NCBI RefSeq assembly: GCF_002220095.1 | Contig: NZ_CP022372.1 | Coordinates: 3,506,501-3,570,500 of the forward strand | DNA: 64,000 nucleotides | Source of the DNA: Bosea sp. AS-1 | Lineage (GTDB): Bacteria > Pseudomonadota > Alphaproteobacteria > Rhizobiales > Beijerinckiaceae | Direction of reading: 5' to 3' | In this document: one piece after another, positions 33,957-42,822 of the stretch | Position numbering within the stretch: position 1 is the stretch's first letter | Layout: each line of letters begins with the position of its first letter | Notes under the pieces: model-generated | Told to the model about the DNA's origin: nothing | The model's input: only the letters and a program-made list of their open reading frames with translations | Database searches by the model: none | Translations under genes and position numbers: made by a program

Positions 33957-34640
33957 TTATCTTCTGAGAATGAATTCGCTCGTGAAAAAGCGCGTCCCGT
34001 GCGCGATGAAGTGAGAGATGTCGTGCATGATCTCCTCCTTTCCGCGATCGCTGTCGAAGTATCGTGTCAGCATGTCGTCGAGCGTCGGAAAGTTCAGCTC
34101 GGCGATCCCACCTGCGGGGCGTCCACGTGAAGCATCGACAATCCAGTTTCTGACGTACTTGTCCATTCCCATATGGACTCGCAGGGCGAGTGGAACATGG
34201 ATATCCCAACTGCGCCGAGCCGCCGATGCGGGCAGGTCCGGATGGAAGTTCAGCCGGCCGATATACTTCATGCCGGGCGACCGCTCCCCGAGCACCGTGG
34301 CCTGCCGGTCGAGCTGTACGATCTCCTCGGCCTGGTAGATCTCGGTCGTCACGACGTCACCGATGCAGGAAACGAGCATCGCCAGGGCAAGCTCAGCCTC
34401 CTCCGCCGGAGGGGAGATCTCGACGATGACGTCGTAGACCGGATCGACAGCCTCGGCGCGAGCATTCACGGGACGAAATGGAATCCCTGCTGGCGTTTCC
34501 TCGACCAGATTGACAATCAACTGCCCACCTTGGGGAACAGCGGCCGCAATTTCGCGCGCGGCACGCAGGTACTCCGCCTGGAAATCCGCCTTCCGGCCGC
34601 GATCGCTGCCGGCGAGGTAGATGAAGTATTTCGATGCCAT
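33957..34640 (-). CDS. EthD domain-containing protein
   Basis: A 227-residue protein started at ATG 34640 with GGAGCGG upstream; a longer frame to 34718 is not used. The C-terminal half has the EthD-type ferredoxin-like pattern: WDIHVPLALRVHMGMDKYVR, then GIAELNFPTLDDMLTRYFDS and HGTRFFTSEFIL. The N-terminal half may be a second, weaker copy of the same fold. EthD-like proteins accompany ether, aromatic and alicyclic degradation and act as small dimeric isomerases, dehydratases or helpers. It stands between iclR and the Liv ATPase genes, so it probably belongs to the same catabolic unit. Its reaction is unknown. Confidence 0.72.
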   Translation of the reverse strand: MASKYFIYLAGSDRGRKADFQAEYLRAAREIAAAVPQGGQLIVNLVEETPAGIPFRPVNARAEAVDPVYDVIVEISPPAEEAELALAMLVSCIGDVVTTEIYQAEEIVQLDRQATVLGERSPGMKYIGRLNFHPDLPASAARRSWDIHVPLALRVHMGMDKYVRNWIVDASRGRPAGGIAELNFPTLDDMLTRYFDSDRGKEEIMHDISHFIAHGTRFFTSEFILRR

Positions 34641-34771
34641 CGATGACCGCTCCTGCGGCGAGAGCCATTCCGCGTCATTCGAGACCACGGAAAGTGCTCT
34701 CGTGTTTTGACCTGGCACATCCTCGCCACGCGAAACTGCCCCGGTTTCGCTGGAAGCCTAATATCCGGTCC

Positions 34772-35482
34772 CTACGCGACTTCGAGCCATTCCCGACGCA
34801 CAGACGGCGTCGCGAGCAGTTCCTCAGGAGTGCCCTCGAAGACGATGGCGCCATGCCCCATGATCAGGCATCGGCTGCAGAGCTTCAGGGCGATCGTCAT
34901 CTTCTGCTCGACCAGGATCGACGCCACGCCCTGCCGGTTGATGTCCCGCATCACATCGGCGAGGTGATCGACGATCTTCGGCGCGAGCCCCTCGGTCGGC
35001 TCGTCGATCAGGATGACGCTTGGCTGGCCCAGGAGCGAACGGCAGAGGGTCAACATCTGCTGCTCGCCGCCGGAGATCGACCCCGCCTTGACGTTGCGGC
35101 GTTCCTTGAGGCGCGGGAAGAAGCCGTACATCTCGTCGAGGCTCCACGCCTTGGCGTTGGGCCGGGGCGCGGCGACGCCGATATGCAGGTTCTCCTCGAC
35201 CGTGAGATTGCTGAACGCGAGCCGCTCTTCCGGGACATAGGCGATGCCGGCGCGGTTGATCTTGTAGGAGGGCAGCCCTGCAAGCTCCTTCGCTTCCAGC
35301 TTGATCGAGCCGCGCGTCGGCGCGACCAGCCCCATGATGGCCTTCATGGCCGTCGACCGGCCCGATCCGTTGCGACCGAGCAGGGCGATCATCTCGCCCG
35401 CTGCCAAGGCGAAGCTCATCCCGTGCAGAATATGGCTCTTGCCGTAATGGCTGTGCAGATTGGTGACGGACAGCAGGGTCAT
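34772..35482 (-). CDS. Branched-chain-type ABC transporter ATPase (LivF-like) with altered Walker A
   Basis: A 236-residue LivF-type ATPase. The signature ISGGEQQ and Walker B VILIDEPTEGL are intact, and the VEQKM switch region is as usual for LivF. The Walker A motif is GRNGSGRST: Arg42 stands where the ATP-binding Lys is expected, and the codon is CGG, not a one-base change from AAG. This site alone would bind or hydrolyse ATP poorly. The partner LivG-like protein has a normal Walker A, so the heterodimer probably keeps one working site. It overlaps the livG-like gene by 4 bp and is the last gene of the five-gene Liv set. Confidence 0.88.
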   Translation of the reverse strand: MTLLSVTNLHSHYGKSHILHGMSFALAAGEMIALLGRNGSGRSTAMKAIMGLVAPTRGSIKLEAKELAGLPSYKINRAGIAYVPEERLAFSNLTVEENLHIGVAAPRPNAKAWSLDEMYGFFPRLKERRNVKAGSISGGEQQMLTLCRSLLGQPSVILIDEPTEGLAPKIVDHLADVMRDINRQGVASILVEQKMTIALKLCSRCLIMGHGAIVFEGTPEELLATPSVRREWLEVA

Positions 35483-36231
35483 GCGGGCACCTCGCCGAGA
35501 TAGGCTTCCTGCACGCGGCTGTTGGACCGGATCTCTTCCGGCGTGCCCGAGGCGATGATCTCGCCATAGACGAGAACCGAAATCCGGTCGCAGAGGGAGA
35601 AGACCACTTCCATGTCGTGCTCGACGACGAGCAGCGTTTTCCCCTGCGTGATGTCGCGGATCAGATTGAGCATGTAGTGGGTTTCCTCGCGGGACATGCC
35701 GGCCATCGGCTCGTCCAGAAGGATCACGTCGGCGCCCGGGCCGATCGCCATCCCGATCTCGAGGGCGCGCTGCTCCGAATAGGTCAGGTCGCCAGCGAAC
35801 TTGTCTCGCGCCTGGGTGAGGCGAACCAGTTCCAGCAGTTCGTCGGTGTCGCGATTGATCACGGTTGCCTTCGAGGCGAGGGAGAACAGGGCATAACGCC
35901 GCCCATGCCTGGCCATCGCCGCGATCCGCAGGTTCTCGTAGACGCTGAGGCGCGGAAAGATCGTGGTGATCTGGAAGGATCGCGACAATCCGCGGCGCGT
36001 GATCAGATGGGGAGCCAGCCCCGCGATGGAGTCTCCGTTCAGGCGAATGTCGCCGCTCGAGGGCTTGTAGAGGCCGGAGATCAGATGGAAGAGCGTCGAT
36101 TTCCCGGCGCCATTGGGGCCGATCAGGGCGTGGCGTTCGCCCGGCTTCACGCCGAGATCGACGCCCCGGATGATCTCGCTCTCCCCGAAACGCTTCCTGA
36201 GGCCGGTCAGTTGGATGATGTCGTTGGTCAT
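35479..36231 (-). CDS. Branched-chain-type ABC transporter ATPase (LivG-like)
   Basis: A 250-residue ATPase started at ATG 36231; a longer frame to 36345 is a shadow inside the permease gene. Walker A is GPNGAGKST (residues 38-46) and Walker B VILLDEPMAGM, with the LVVEHDMEVV switch His. The signature loop reads LTYSEQR (149-155), where LSYGEQR or similar is usual. It therefore lacks the conserved Gly that contacts ATP in the partner's site. It overlaps the livM-like stop by 4 bp. It powers uptake together with the LivF-like protein. Confidence 0.88.
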   Translation of the reverse strand: MTNDIIQLTGLRKRFGESEIIRGVDLGVKPGERHALIGPNGAGKSTLFHLISGLYKPSSGDIRLNGDSIAGLAPHLITRRGLSRSFQITTIFPRLSVYENLRIAAMARHGRRYALFSLASKATVINRDTDELLELVRLTQARDKFAGDLTYSEQRALEIGMAIGPGADVILLDEPMAGMSREETHYMLNLIRDITQGKTLLVVEHDMEVVFSLCDRISVLVYGEIIASGTPEEIRSNSRVQEAYLGEVPA

Positions 36232-37478
36232 CGGGCGTGCTCCCCGGCGAGTGCAGCCGTCGGAGACCGCTCGCGGCCTGCGCGCGACATCACTAGGAAG
36301 ACGAGGCCGGCGCCCGCGCCGATCGCCAGGATCGGGACGAGCCATGTCGCCATGGATGTCGGATCCCAGTTGAGCCCATACAGAGACAGAGGCGGCCAGG
36401 CCTTCGTCCGACTGACGATCGCCGAGTACTGCTGATCGAGGATGCGGGAGGTCAATTCGAGAAGCGTGACAACTCCCGCCGCGACGAGCAAGCCCGGCGG
36501 AAGAAGAAGGGCTCGGAACTTCAACGCGCTCCAGTTGCGCTCCTTAATCTCGTTCACGATCCTCAGCCAGAGCATGGCCAGGCCGTCACCCATGAACATC
36601 ATGATGCCGACAAAGAGGATGCCCTGATAGAGCAGCCAGTTCTTCGTCACGTCGGAGACCAGGCTGCCGAACAATGCGAACACGAAGGCGCCAACCGCCG
36701 GACCAAAGAAGACACCCGAGCCGCCCACGAAGGTGTGCAGGACGACCGAGGCCGACATGCCCATGCCGAGGATCGAGTAGTTGATGCTTTCCGTGGTGAA
36801 GGCCAGAAGTCCGCCGGCTATGCCGGAAAACATGGCCGACACGCCGAACACGATGATCTTGGTGTGATGGAGATTGTAGCCGAGGAAGGAGACCCGGCGC
36901 TCGGCCTCCCTCACCCCGACCGTCAGGCGGCCGAACAGCGTCTGGTTATAGGCATAGAGCAGGCCGATGCAGAGCACGACCCAGGCGACGACCGTGTAGT
37001 AGACATGGACCTCGTTGCCGTAATCGAAGGATGTCCAGGGCATCCTCATCGTCGTCAGCCCGACTTCGCCGCCGAAGACGCTGCCCAGATTGGGTGCGAT
37101 CGCATGGAGAAGTTCCGCCAGCGCGAGCGTCACCATCGAGAAATAGACGCCGCTCCTCAAGGTGGCGAAGTAGCCCGCGCACAATCCGCCGATCAGGCCG
37201 GCAACGCCGCCGACAAGCGGCAGAAGCGGCGTCGGGAGCCAGAGAAGGCCCTTCTCGACCGCCTGCATGGCGTGGATGACGGCGAACCCGCCGATGGCGA
37301 AATACGCCGCGTGGCCGAAGGAGAGCATGCCGGCGCGGCCGCTCAGGAGGTTGAACGCCATCGCGAACAGAACCGCGATCAGCGCCGTGGTCAGCACACC
37401 GACGACGTGTCCACTCAGCACGAGGGGGGCGCCGAGGAGCAGGGCGACGACCAACGCCAGTATTCCGATCCGCATCAT
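36228..37478 (-). CDS. Branched-chain-type ABC transporter permease (LivM-like)
   Basis: A 416-residue permease with about ten hydrophobic segments. The early block FAMAFNLLSGRAGMLSFGHA near residue 40 is the hallmark of LivH/LivM permeases, and VGVREAERRVSFLGYNLHHT near residue 190 corresponds to the cytoplasmic coupling loop. The C-terminus is longer than usual and has extra hydrophobic segments and a periplasmic-looking linker after residue 300. It lies 3 bp after the livH-like gene and overlaps the livG-like gene. Confidence 0.88.
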   Translation of the reverse strand: MMRIGILALVVALLLGAPLVLSGHVVGVLTTALIAVLFAMAFNLLSGRAGMLSFGHAAYFAIGGFAVIHAMQAVEKGLLWLPTPLLPLVGGVAGLIGGLCAGYFATLRSGVYFSMVTLALAELLHAIAPNLGSVFGGEVGLTTMRMPWTSFDYGNEVHVYYTVVAWVVLCIGLLYAYNQTLFGRLTVGVREAERRVSFLGYNLHHTKIIVFGVSAMFSGIAGGLLAFTTESINYSILGMGMSASVVLHTFVGGSGVFFGPAVGAFVFALFGSLVSDVTKNWLLYQGILFVGIMMFMGDGLAMLWLRIVNEIKERNWSALKFRALLLPPGLLVAAGVVTLLELTSRILDQQYSAIVSRTKAWPPLSLYGLNWDPTSMATWLVPILAIGAGAGLVFLVMSRAGRERSPTAALAGEHAR

Positions 37479-37481
37479 GTT

Positions 37482-38423
37482 CTAGTTCCTGTCGCCCATC
37501 AGGCCGGCGGGCCGGGTCAGCAGCACGACGAGCATCAGCAACGCGGGGAGCGAGGCCGACAGCGACGAGACCTCCAGGGTGAGAAGGCCGCCAATCTGCC
37601 TGGCCTGCTCGCCATAGCCGAAGATCTGCGCGACATCCGCGAGCGAGACCTGGAATCCGACCGAAAACGAAGTCAGAAGGCCGATCAGCAAGGACGCGAT
37701 GAAGGCGCCGAGAAGCGAGCCGAGTCCGCCAACCACCACCACGACGAAGGCGATGACGCTCATCTCCCCTGCCATGGTGGGGCTCGTCGTCAGCAGTGCG
37801 CCGCCGACGGCCCCCGCAAGGCCGGCCATCCAGGCGCCGACGCCGAAGACACCGAGGAAGACCAGCGGAACATTATGGCCGAGCGCGGAAACCATGCCGG
37901 GGCGCTGGACGGAGGCGCGAACGATGATGCCGATGCGCGTCTTCTGGAGCAGCAGATAGAGCAGCCCCAGGAGCACGATCGCCACGGCGGCGACGAAGAC
38001 CCGGTAGGACGGAAAGTTCGTGCCAAACAGCGAGAAAGCCGGCCCGCTCAGCAGTGGTGGAGGACGATAGGCAACGGGGAAATTGCCCCAGAAGAGCTTG
38101 ATCAGTTCCTCGAAGACGAAGGCGATGCCGAAGGTGAGGAGGAGCTGCTGCGAGTGCCCGAAGCCATGGACGCGCCTCAGCATGAAGCGCTCGATGAACA
38201 TGCCGGTCGCCATCACGATCAGGGGCGCGATCAGCAAAGCCAGCCAGAAATTCGAGATCCGGGCGATGGTGAAGGAAAGATAGGCTCCCAGCATGTAGAA
38301 CGACGCGTGCGCGAAGTTGACGATCCCCATCATGCCGAAGATGAGCGTCAGGCCTGCCGAAACCATGAAGAGAAGCAGGCCGTAGACGAGGCCGTTGAGC
38401 GTCGAAATGACGATGAATTCCAT
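37482..38423 (-). CDS. Branched-chain-type ABC transporter permease (LivH-like)
   Basis: A 313-residue permease. LNGLVYGLLLFMVSAGLTLI at residues 9-28 and FGMMGIVNFAHASFYMLGAY at 29-48 are the typical LivH start. The coupling loop is RIGIIVRASVQRPGMVSALG near residue 167, and the end VVVVGGLGSLLGAFIASLLI carries the conserved Gly-rich helix. It lies 77 bp after the binding-protein gene in the order J-H-M-G-F, a complete importer. Confidence 0.88.
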   Translation of the reverse strand: MEFIVISTLNGLVYGLLLFMVSAGLTLIFGMMGIVNFAHASFYMLGAYLSFTIARISNFWLALLIAPLIVMATGMFIERFMLRRVHGFGHSQQLLLTFGIAFVFEELIKLFWGNFPVAYRPPPLLSGPAFSLFGTNFPSYRVFVAAVAIVLLGLLYLLLQKTRIGIIVRASVQRPGMVSALGHNVPLVFLGVFGVGAWMAGLAGAVGGALLTTSPTMAGEMSVIAFVVVVVGGLGSLLGAFIASLLIGLLTSFSVGFQVSLADVAQIFGYGEQARQIGGLLTLEVSSLSASLPALLMLVVLLTRPAGLMGDRN

Positions 38424-38500
38424 GCCGGGGTACCCTTGTCGAAGATGCCGGCCCCCGGAAAGCGGAAGCCGGCATTCAACGCGCCTTCAGCGTGAGCGTA

Positions 38501-39742
38501 TTACGATGGGCGGTCCATCTTGCACTTCGGATCGACGGGCACCGCGCTGTCCTCGGGCGAGACGATCTTCAGGAGCTTGAAGCCCATATTGGTCCCGTCG
38601 ACCTTGTAGCGAGCCTCCTTCGAGACCTCGGAAACGGTCACCGGAAGAAGCAGCTGATGGTCTTCCTTCCGGAACGACCAGCGACCGGCTGGGCTGTCGT
38701 AGCTGACATTCTCGAGGGCGAGCGCGACGGCCTTGATGTCGACCTTTCCGCCAGGCTGGCTGACCTTCTTCAGGGCCTCGCCCAGAAGCAGCGTACCGAA
38801 GGCGGTCGTAGGCTCTTCATTGTAGGGGTAATGCCCGATCACGGCCTTGAAGTCTTCGGCGAAGGTCTCGCCCGCCTTGCCGCCCGCTTCGAGATTATAG
38901 AGCTTCACCAGCACGGCACCCAGGGCCGAGGGGCCCATCGCGCTCAGCGCACCGGTCGTGTCGAGGCTGGTGTTGCCGACATTGACCTTGAGGCCCGCAT
39001 CACCCAGCGCGCGCATGAACAGGATGATGTCGTTGCCCCAGTTCCCGCTCAGGATCGTATCAGCGCCGGACGCCTTGATCTGCGCGACGTAAGGCGAGAA
39101 ATCCTGGATTTTGGCGGTGTCGTGCAATGTCGAGCCGACGATCTGCGCCCCCGCCTCCTTCACGTAGAGTGCCTGCGCCTTCTCATGGTCGACGCCGTAG
39201 GAGTAGTTCTGGTTGATGCTGTAAACCTTGCTGCCGAGCTTGCCCGTATCCTTCATCGCGGAGACGAGCGCCTTGATCCGGATGAAGGGGTTGCTGGCGG
39301 TCTTGAATGCCCAGAACTGACATTTGTCGGCCGTGAACTCGGCGGCTTCGGATCCCTCCATCATGAAGAGGATCTCCTTGCCCTTGTTGCGCAGGTTGTA
39401 TTTGCGCACGTCTTCCGAAATCTGGGCGGTGATGGCCGAGTTGGTCGACTGGATGATGATGCGCGCGCCATCGGCGATGGCGGCCTTCAGCTTCTCGGCG
39501 GCGCCCGCCGTCTGATTGAGGCTGTCATATTCGGTCACGACGATCGGCTCGCCGTTGAAACCGCCCTCCTTGTTCAGCTTTCCGATGGCGTAGCGGACGC
39601 CTTCGACAAAGGGAATGGCGGTCTGTGCGTTCGGCCCGGAGAAGGCCTCGATCACCGCGACCTTGAGAGGCTCGGCCTGCGCCGCGACACCACCGAAGGC
39701 GCACAGCGCAGCAACAGCGGTCGAAAGAAGGTATTTCTTCAT
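38501..39742 (-). CDS. Branched-chain-type ABC transporter substrate-binding protein (LivJ-like)
   Basis: A 413-residue periplasmic binding protein started at ATG 39742 with GGGAG upstream; the frame to 39907 is not used. The signal peptide is LLSTAVAALCAFGGVAAQA. The mature part has the type-I fold: KVAVIEAFSGPNAQTAIPFV, GARIIIQSTNSAITAQISED, and a second lobe with ADTILSGNWGNDIILFMRAL. This family binds amino acids and also many aromatic or alicyclic acids in soil alphaproteobacteria. Divergent to the SDR operon, it likely imports the substrate that those dehydrogenases oxidise. Confidence 0.87.
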   Translation of the reverse strand: MKKYLLSTAVAALCAFGGVAAQAEPLKVAVIEAFSGPNAQTAIPFVEGVRYAIGKLNKEGGFNGEPIVVTEYDSLNQTAGAAEKLKAAIADGARIIIQSTNSAITAQISEDVRKYNLRNKGKEILFMMEGSEAAEFTADKCQFWAFKTASNPFIRIKALVSAMKDTGKLGSKVYSINQNYSYGVDHEKAQALYVKEAGAQIVGSTLHDTAKIQDFSPYVAQIKASGADTILSGNWGNDIILFMRALGDAGLKVNVGNTSLDTTGALSAMGPSALGAVLVKLYNLEAGGKAGETFAEDFKAVIGHYPYNEEPTTAFGTLLLGEALKKVSQPGGKVDIKAVALALENVSYDSPAGRWSFRKEDHQLLLPVTVSEVSKEARYKVDGTNMGFKLLKIVSPEDSAVPVDPKCKMDRPS

Positions 39743-40275
39743 CGAATACTCCCTAGAGATCATATTTAGTTTGTTCTTGAGAAGAAACGCGCAAGCGAAA
39801 ACCACCCGCGAGCCAAATCGACCCGCGGCGACCGAATTCGTTACGCCAAATCCCGATTGTCGACCGCGAGCCGCGGGCTGCCGCCGTTCACCACACCCGA
39901 AACCCATTGGAAATCGAGTGCGGAGCAGCGATCACTCTCCGGCCTATCGCAATGATCGAGAAAGGTTTTTTGCTTCCTGTCAGCCGTCGGCTGCGTGGGC
40001 GACTACGGCCATTTCGTACTTCCTCCCTCTTGTGCAGAGCATTTTCTTGTGCGATCAAACTTCGCATATAACGAGAATATGGTCGCACACCTCCAAGAGG
40101 CTGTCAACGAGGCAGCACGCAGGACCGACCGGAGAGAAAAGTATTCGATATCGCGCTCAAAATAATGTTCGAACGAACCAACGTTCGGCCACTGCCCCGT
40201 TGTCACCGACGGGGCTCGAGAGGCGGGCGGCTTCGCGGCCGACCCGTCACCGGAAACGAAGGTAGGAAACGACTG
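39743..40275. other. Divergent promoter region between uptake and SDR operons
   Basis: 533 bases without a supported gene between the livJ-like gene (minus) and the first SDR gene (plus). Parts are AT-richer than the surrounding genes (for example 39750-39780 and 40060-40085). The region should hold both promoters and the operator for the local IclR regulator. A dyad at 40167-40187 is the best operator candidate. Confidence 0.6.
40167..40187. promoter_or_regulatory. Candidate operator dyad upstream of SDR operon
   Basis: GTTCGAAC (40167-40174) is a perfect 8-base palindrome, and CGAACG (40170-40175) also pairs with CGTTCG (40182-40187) across six bases. It lies about 90 bp before the first SDR gene start at 40276. 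Such closely spaced dyads are common operators; the IclR protein at 33056-33862 is the obvious candidate ligand. Binding is inferred. Confidence 0.35.
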
Positions 40276-41094
40276 ATGAGTGCTCAACGCGAGGCGTGGC
40301 TGGATTTCTCGGGCAAGACCTGCGTGGTCACCGGAGCCGGCGGAGGCATCGGACAGGAGATCGCGGCATCGTTCGCAGCCTCAGGCGCGAAAGTCATCGT
40401 TCTCGATCACAGCCGCGAGGGCGCGGAGGCGACGGAGAAGATGATCCTCGACCTCGGCGGAACGGCGATCTCGATCGTAGCGGACGTCACCGATGCAGCC
40501 TCGATCGACCAAGCCGTCGAGCGAACGAAAGAGGCCTTCGGGGACTGCGACATCCTCGTCAACAACGCCGGAATCCTACGGTTCGGCCCGCTGGAATCGG
40601 TCGCTCCGGAAACCTGGGACCAGACGATCGCCGTCAATGTGAAGGGCTATCTGCTGTGCGCGCAGCGCTTCGGAGAGCGTATGCGGCAGCGTCGGTCGGG
40701 AACGGTCGTCAATGTGGCGTCGATCGCAGCCACCGAACCCCATCCCTACTGCGGCTCCTACAGCGTGAGCAAGGCGGCGGTCGTCATGCTGACGCAGCAG
40801 CTCGCCCTGGAGTGGGGACCGTCCGGCGTGACGGTCAATGCGGTCAGCCCCGGCTTCATCCCGACCCCGCTCAACACTGCATTCTACGCCGTTCCGGGCG
40901 TCACCGAGCAGCGCAGCAAGCTCGTACCGCTTCGTTCCCTCGGATCAACGCGAGACGTCGCCAACTCGGTCATGTTCCTCGCCAGCGGCTTCGCCCGATA
41001 CGTCAACGGCCACAACCTCGTGGTCGATGGCGGGCTCTCGCATACCTCGATGATCCACGTCCCGCGGCCGGGCTACGACGACGGCGGGCGCTAG
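40276..41094 (+). CDS. SDR family oxidoreductase (first of four)
   Basis: A 272-residue classical short-chain dehydrogenase started at ATG 40276 with GGAAAC upstream; a longer frame from 40165 is rejected. Cofactor motif TGAGGGIGQE (about residues 19-28), NNAG stretch VNNAGILRFG, catalytic Ser in NVASIAATEP and YSVSK (Tyr/Lys). The end VNGHNLVVDGGLS is typical. The family oxidises secondary alcohols with NAD(P). It heads the operon of four SDR genes and a flavoprotein gene divergent from the Liv importer; the substrate is presumably a cyclic alcohol intermediate. Confidence 0.88.
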   Translation: MSAQREAWLDFSGKTCVVTGAGGGIGQEIAASFAASGAKVIVLDHSREGAEATEKMILDLGGTAISIVADVTDAASIDQAVERTKEAFGDCDILVNNAGILRFGPLESVAPETWDQTIAVNVKGYLLCAQRFGERMRQRRSGTVVNVASIAATEPHPYCGSYSVSKAAVVMLTQQLALEWGPSGVTVNAVSPGFIPTPLNTAFYAVPGVTEQRSKLVPLRSLGSTRDVANSVMFLASGFARYVNGHNLVVDGGLSHTSMIHVPRPGYDDGGR

Positions 41095-41143
41095 CCGCAT
41101 CCCGCTCCCGTGCGACCGGACAAGAAGCCTAGGGAAGACTCAA

Positions 41144-41914
41144 ATGTCCAATTCCGAAGAAGCCGCAACACACTGGTTGCCGGAGAAATATTCGCTTTCC
41201 ACTCAAACGGCGGTCGTCACCGGCGGCGCCAAGGGCATCGGCGGCGCCATCGTGCGCGAGCTCATGGCGCTGGGATGCCGCGTGGTCGTCTGGGACCAGG
41301 ACGTCTCAGCCGTCACGACGGTACCGGGCAAGCTGGATGCCGTCGCCGTCGACGTGACGAACCAGGACGCGATCGAGGCTGCCGAAGCCCGGACCACCTC
41401 CCTCATCGGCACGCCGGATATCCTGGTGAACAACGCGGGAATCCAGGGGCCGACGGTCCCGCTGCAAGACTACGAACGCAGCGCCTGGGATCGCGTCATC
41501 GCGGTGAACCTCACGGCTGTCTACGCGGTCAGCCGAATCTTCGTGCCCGGAATGAAAAGGCGGAAGTCGGGGCGGATCATCAACATCGCTTCGGTCGCCG
41601 GGATTCGCGGCCTCACCGACGGCTCGGCCTACGGCGCGTCGAAGGCCGGCGTGATCGGCTTCTCCATCGGGCTGTCCAAGGAGCTGGTGGGCGACGGCAT
41701 CACGGTCAACTGCGTGGCTCCCGCCCTGATCGATACGGATCTCAAGCTGCAGATGTCGGACGACTTCATTCAGAAGGCTGCCGATCGCGTCCCCATGAAG
41801 CGCCTGGGAAAAGCGGAGGAGGTGGCGGCCACCGTGGCCTGGATCGCCACGCCGGCCTGCAGCTTCACCACCGGGGCAGTCTTCGACGTCGCCGGTGGGC
41901 GGCTCGGCCTGTAG
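41144..41914 (+). CDS. SDR family oxidoreductase (second of four)
   Basis: A 256-residue classical SDR. Cofactor motif TGGAKGIGGA near residue 26; NNAGIQGPTV; catalytic Ser in NIASVAGIRG and YGASK. The C-terminus ends TTGAVFDVAGGRLGL. The Asp ending the second strand (VVWDQD) suggests NAD rather than NADP. It lies 49 bp after the first SDR gene, same strand. Sequence divergence from the other three shows that these are separate enzymes, not a recent duplication. Confidence 0.88.
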   Translation: MSNSEEAATHWLPEKYSLSTQTAVVTGGAKGIGGAIVRELMALGCRVVVWDQDVSAVTTVPGKLDAVAVDVTNQDAIEAAEARTTSLIGTPDILVNNAGIQGPTVPLQDYERSAWDRVIAVNLTAVYAVSRIFVPGMKRRKSGRIINIASVAGIRGLTDGSAYGASKAGVIGFSIGLSKELVGDGITVNCVAPALIDTDLKLQMSDDFIQKAADRVPMKRLGKAEEVAATVAWIATPACSFTTGAVFDVAGGRLGL

Positions 41915-41989
41915 CGCGTTCCTGCGCACGGCAGGAGCAAGGTCGCCTCGCTCCGCCCTTCGCCCACCTTCATGAGAGCGGCATAGACA

Positions 41990-42730
41990 ATGAGCCAGCA
42001 GACTGACATGCCCATCGCCCTTGTCACGGGCGCCGCCAGAGGCATCGGACTTGCGACGGCCAAGCGATTGGCCACCGACGGTTTTCACGTGGTCATGACG
42101 GATGTCGACCGGCAAGCCGTGGAAGCATCGACAACCGCGCTTGCCGTGGCAGGATCGTCGGTGGAGGCGCATCAACTCGACATCCGGGACGAGCAGGCAT
42201 GCGAGGCTCTCCTGAACCGATTTTCCCGCGTCGATGCCTTGGTCAACAACGCCGGCGTCTTCGAGGTCAAGAAGACGGCCGACCTGACGACTGACGACTT
42301 CCGGCGCATGTTCGATATCAACGTGATCGGAATGTTCGTGCTGGCCCGTGGCGCCGCAGCCCGGATGACTTCAAGCGGGCGCATCGTCAACATCGCGTCC
42401 CGCGCCTATCTCGGCGCGGTCGATTACGCTCACTACGTTTCATCGAAGGCCGCTGTCGTCGGGCTGACCCGCGCCCTGGCGCTGGAGCTGGCTCCGCGCG
42501 GCATTCTCGTCAACGCCATCGCGCCCGGCGTCATCGACACGCCGATCCTGGCTGCCTGGAGCGACGAAGCCAGGGCCAAGCTCGCCACGGCCCAGCCGGT
42601 CGGCCGCCTCGGACGCCCCGAGGACATCGCAGCGATGGTGTCGTTCCTCGCCTCGGCAAAGACCGAATTCATCACCGGCCAGACAATTCTCGTCGACGGC
42701 GGGCGCTCCCTGGGTGGGCTCGCGACCTGA
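41990..42730 (+). CDS. SDR family oxidoreductase (third of four)
   Basis: A 246-residue classical SDR with TGAARGIGLATAKRLA at residues 13-28, VVMTDVDRQAVEAS (Asp, NAD preference), NNAGVFEVKKTA, catalytic Ser in NIASRAYLGA and YVSSK. The end ITGQTILVDGGRSLGG is the usual FabG/BDH-like tail. It lies 75 bp after the second SDR gene and 92 bp before the fourth. A dehydrogenase for a ring alcohol or hydroxyacid is likely; the exact substrate is unknown. Confidence 0.88.
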   Translation: MSQQTDMPIALVTGAARGIGLATAKRLATDGFHVVMTDVDRQAVEASTTALAVAGSSVEAHQLDIRDEQACEALLNRFSRVDALVNNAGVFEVKKTADLTTDDFRRMFDINVIGMFVLARGAAARMTSSGRIVNIASRAYLGAVDYAHYVSSKAAVVGLTRALALELAPRGILVNAIAPGVIDTPILAAWSDEARAKLATAQPVGRLGRPEDIAAMVSFLASAKTEFITGQTILVDGGRSLGGLAT

Positions 42731-42822
42731 AAGACGACGAACCCGGCTTCGCTCGCGCCGGTCAGGGCGCGGGCGGCATCTCTCGGGATTTTACGGCCAT
42801 TTGGGCCGGAAGGGATCTAACC

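Noticed and set aside
36735..38495. 586-codon plus-strand open frame opposite the livM- and livH-like genes
   Set aside because: It is exactly antisense to two clear permease genes. Its product is a His/Asp/Gln/Arg-rich mix without domains, the usual artefact of GC-rich DNA with strong third-position bias.
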